From contig JAGXFY010000022.1 in assembly GCA_024636985.1 (NCBI GenBank), positions 41,569 to 105,568 on the forward strand: DNA of 64,000 nucleotides, written 5' to 3'. The notes below the pieces were generated by a model. That model did not search any database, was not told where the DNA came from, and worked only from the letters and a program-made list of their open reading frames with translations. This document shows positions 63,873 through 64,000 of the stretch, in pieces. The stretch's first letter is position 1. Every line of letters starts with the position of its first letter. The translations under genes and the position numbers were made by a program. The DNA is from Petrocella sp024636985 (lineage in GTDB: Bacteria > Bacillota > Clostridia > Lachnospirales > Vallitaleaceae).

Positions 63873-64000
63873 TTAATTATATCTATATATAGCGGCAATA
63901 CCTGTAGGGCTAGGCATTTTATCTTTCGAAATAATCACAGCCTTGCCCCCTTTCTTAAGTACCAATTCGGCTAAACCATCCAAGATATCCCCAAACTCCG
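63873..64000 (-). CDS. C-terminal end of an eRF1-like (baeRF-type) protein, 5' end beyond the window
   Basis: 41 codons before a TAA stop, open to the right edge. The sequence ends with GDILDGLAELVLKKGGKAVI and a KMPSPTGIAAIYRY terminus. That matches my memory of the C-terminal domain of bacterial archaeo-eukaryotic-release-factor-like proteins, whose last strand ends in a similar RY. Too little is visible for certainty. It lies about 105 bases upstream of the DUF2254 gene on the same strand. Confidence 0.5.
   Translation of the reverse strand, partial: EFGDILDGLAELVLKKGGKAVIISKDKMPSPTGIAAIYRYN

Overview
The window looks like a chromosomal segment of an obligately anaerobic, low-GC Gram-positive bacterium of the class Clostridia. 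I favour a member of the Lachnospirales/Vallitalea-like group, but the genus is a guess. The signs are strong AGGAGG-type ribosome binding sites, TTGACA-N17-TATAAT promoters, a class III fructose-bisphosphatase, an oxygen-sensitive [FeFe] hydrogenase, a glycyl radical enzyme, Rex-like operators and tRNA genes that do not encode CCA. Almost every gene lies on the minus strand, as expected for one replichore.

Layout, left to right. 1-4.1 kb: a putrescine operon (aguA-aguB) running into a partial fbp, then rplY/ctc. 4.2-8.9 kb: a rhodanese lipoprotein, an unusual ClC protein, two small membrane proteins, an intracellular GH13 enzyme and its TetR neighbour with shared operator-like palindromes. 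9-11.6 kb: dinB and ilvE, separated by a triple terminator and a structured repeat. 11.7-15.9 kb: a TPP-riboswitch operon thiW-thiD-thiM/thiE fusion-thiC. 16-26 kb: housekeeping genes (ung, nitroreductase, gltX, ispF) with an M23 lipoprotein, a GNAT, a DUF2156 protein, a FUSC-type membrane protein and a glycosyltransferase. 26-27.7 kb: an orphan LytTR response regulator and a Trp-Val-Met tRNA operon. 27.7-34.5 kb: membrane genes and a Tad-like pseudopilus cluster (DUF5702 protein, two TadE/G-like proteins, prepilin peptidase).

34.7-40.3 kb: a hydCBA operon for a trimeric electron-bifurcating [FeFe] hydrogenase. The NuoF-like subunit is fused to a complete GltD/NfnL-type flavoprotein, and two Rex-like boxes lie upstream. 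40.4-48.8 kb: a coiled-coil protein, a Ca2+/Na+ antiporter, an HD-GYP protein, recO, a cytidylate-kinase-like protein, a polar amino acid ABC transporter and a metalloprotease-like/GNAT fusion.

49.1-58.7 kb is the most interesting region. A glycyl radical enzyme (GCGE active site, RVGGFSA radical site) and its activase are followed in the same direction by a sugar ABC importer without ATPase and a GH42 glycosidase, with a divergent AraC regulator. I read this as an uptake-and-cleavage system for a glycoside whose product is transformed by an uncharacterised radical enzyme. 59-64 kb holds a GNAT-pentapeptide fusion, an HTH/alpha-beta hydrolase pair, a DUF2254 membrane protein and the tail of a gene resembling a bacterial eRF1-like protein. 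All functions are read from motifs by eye; no database search was run.
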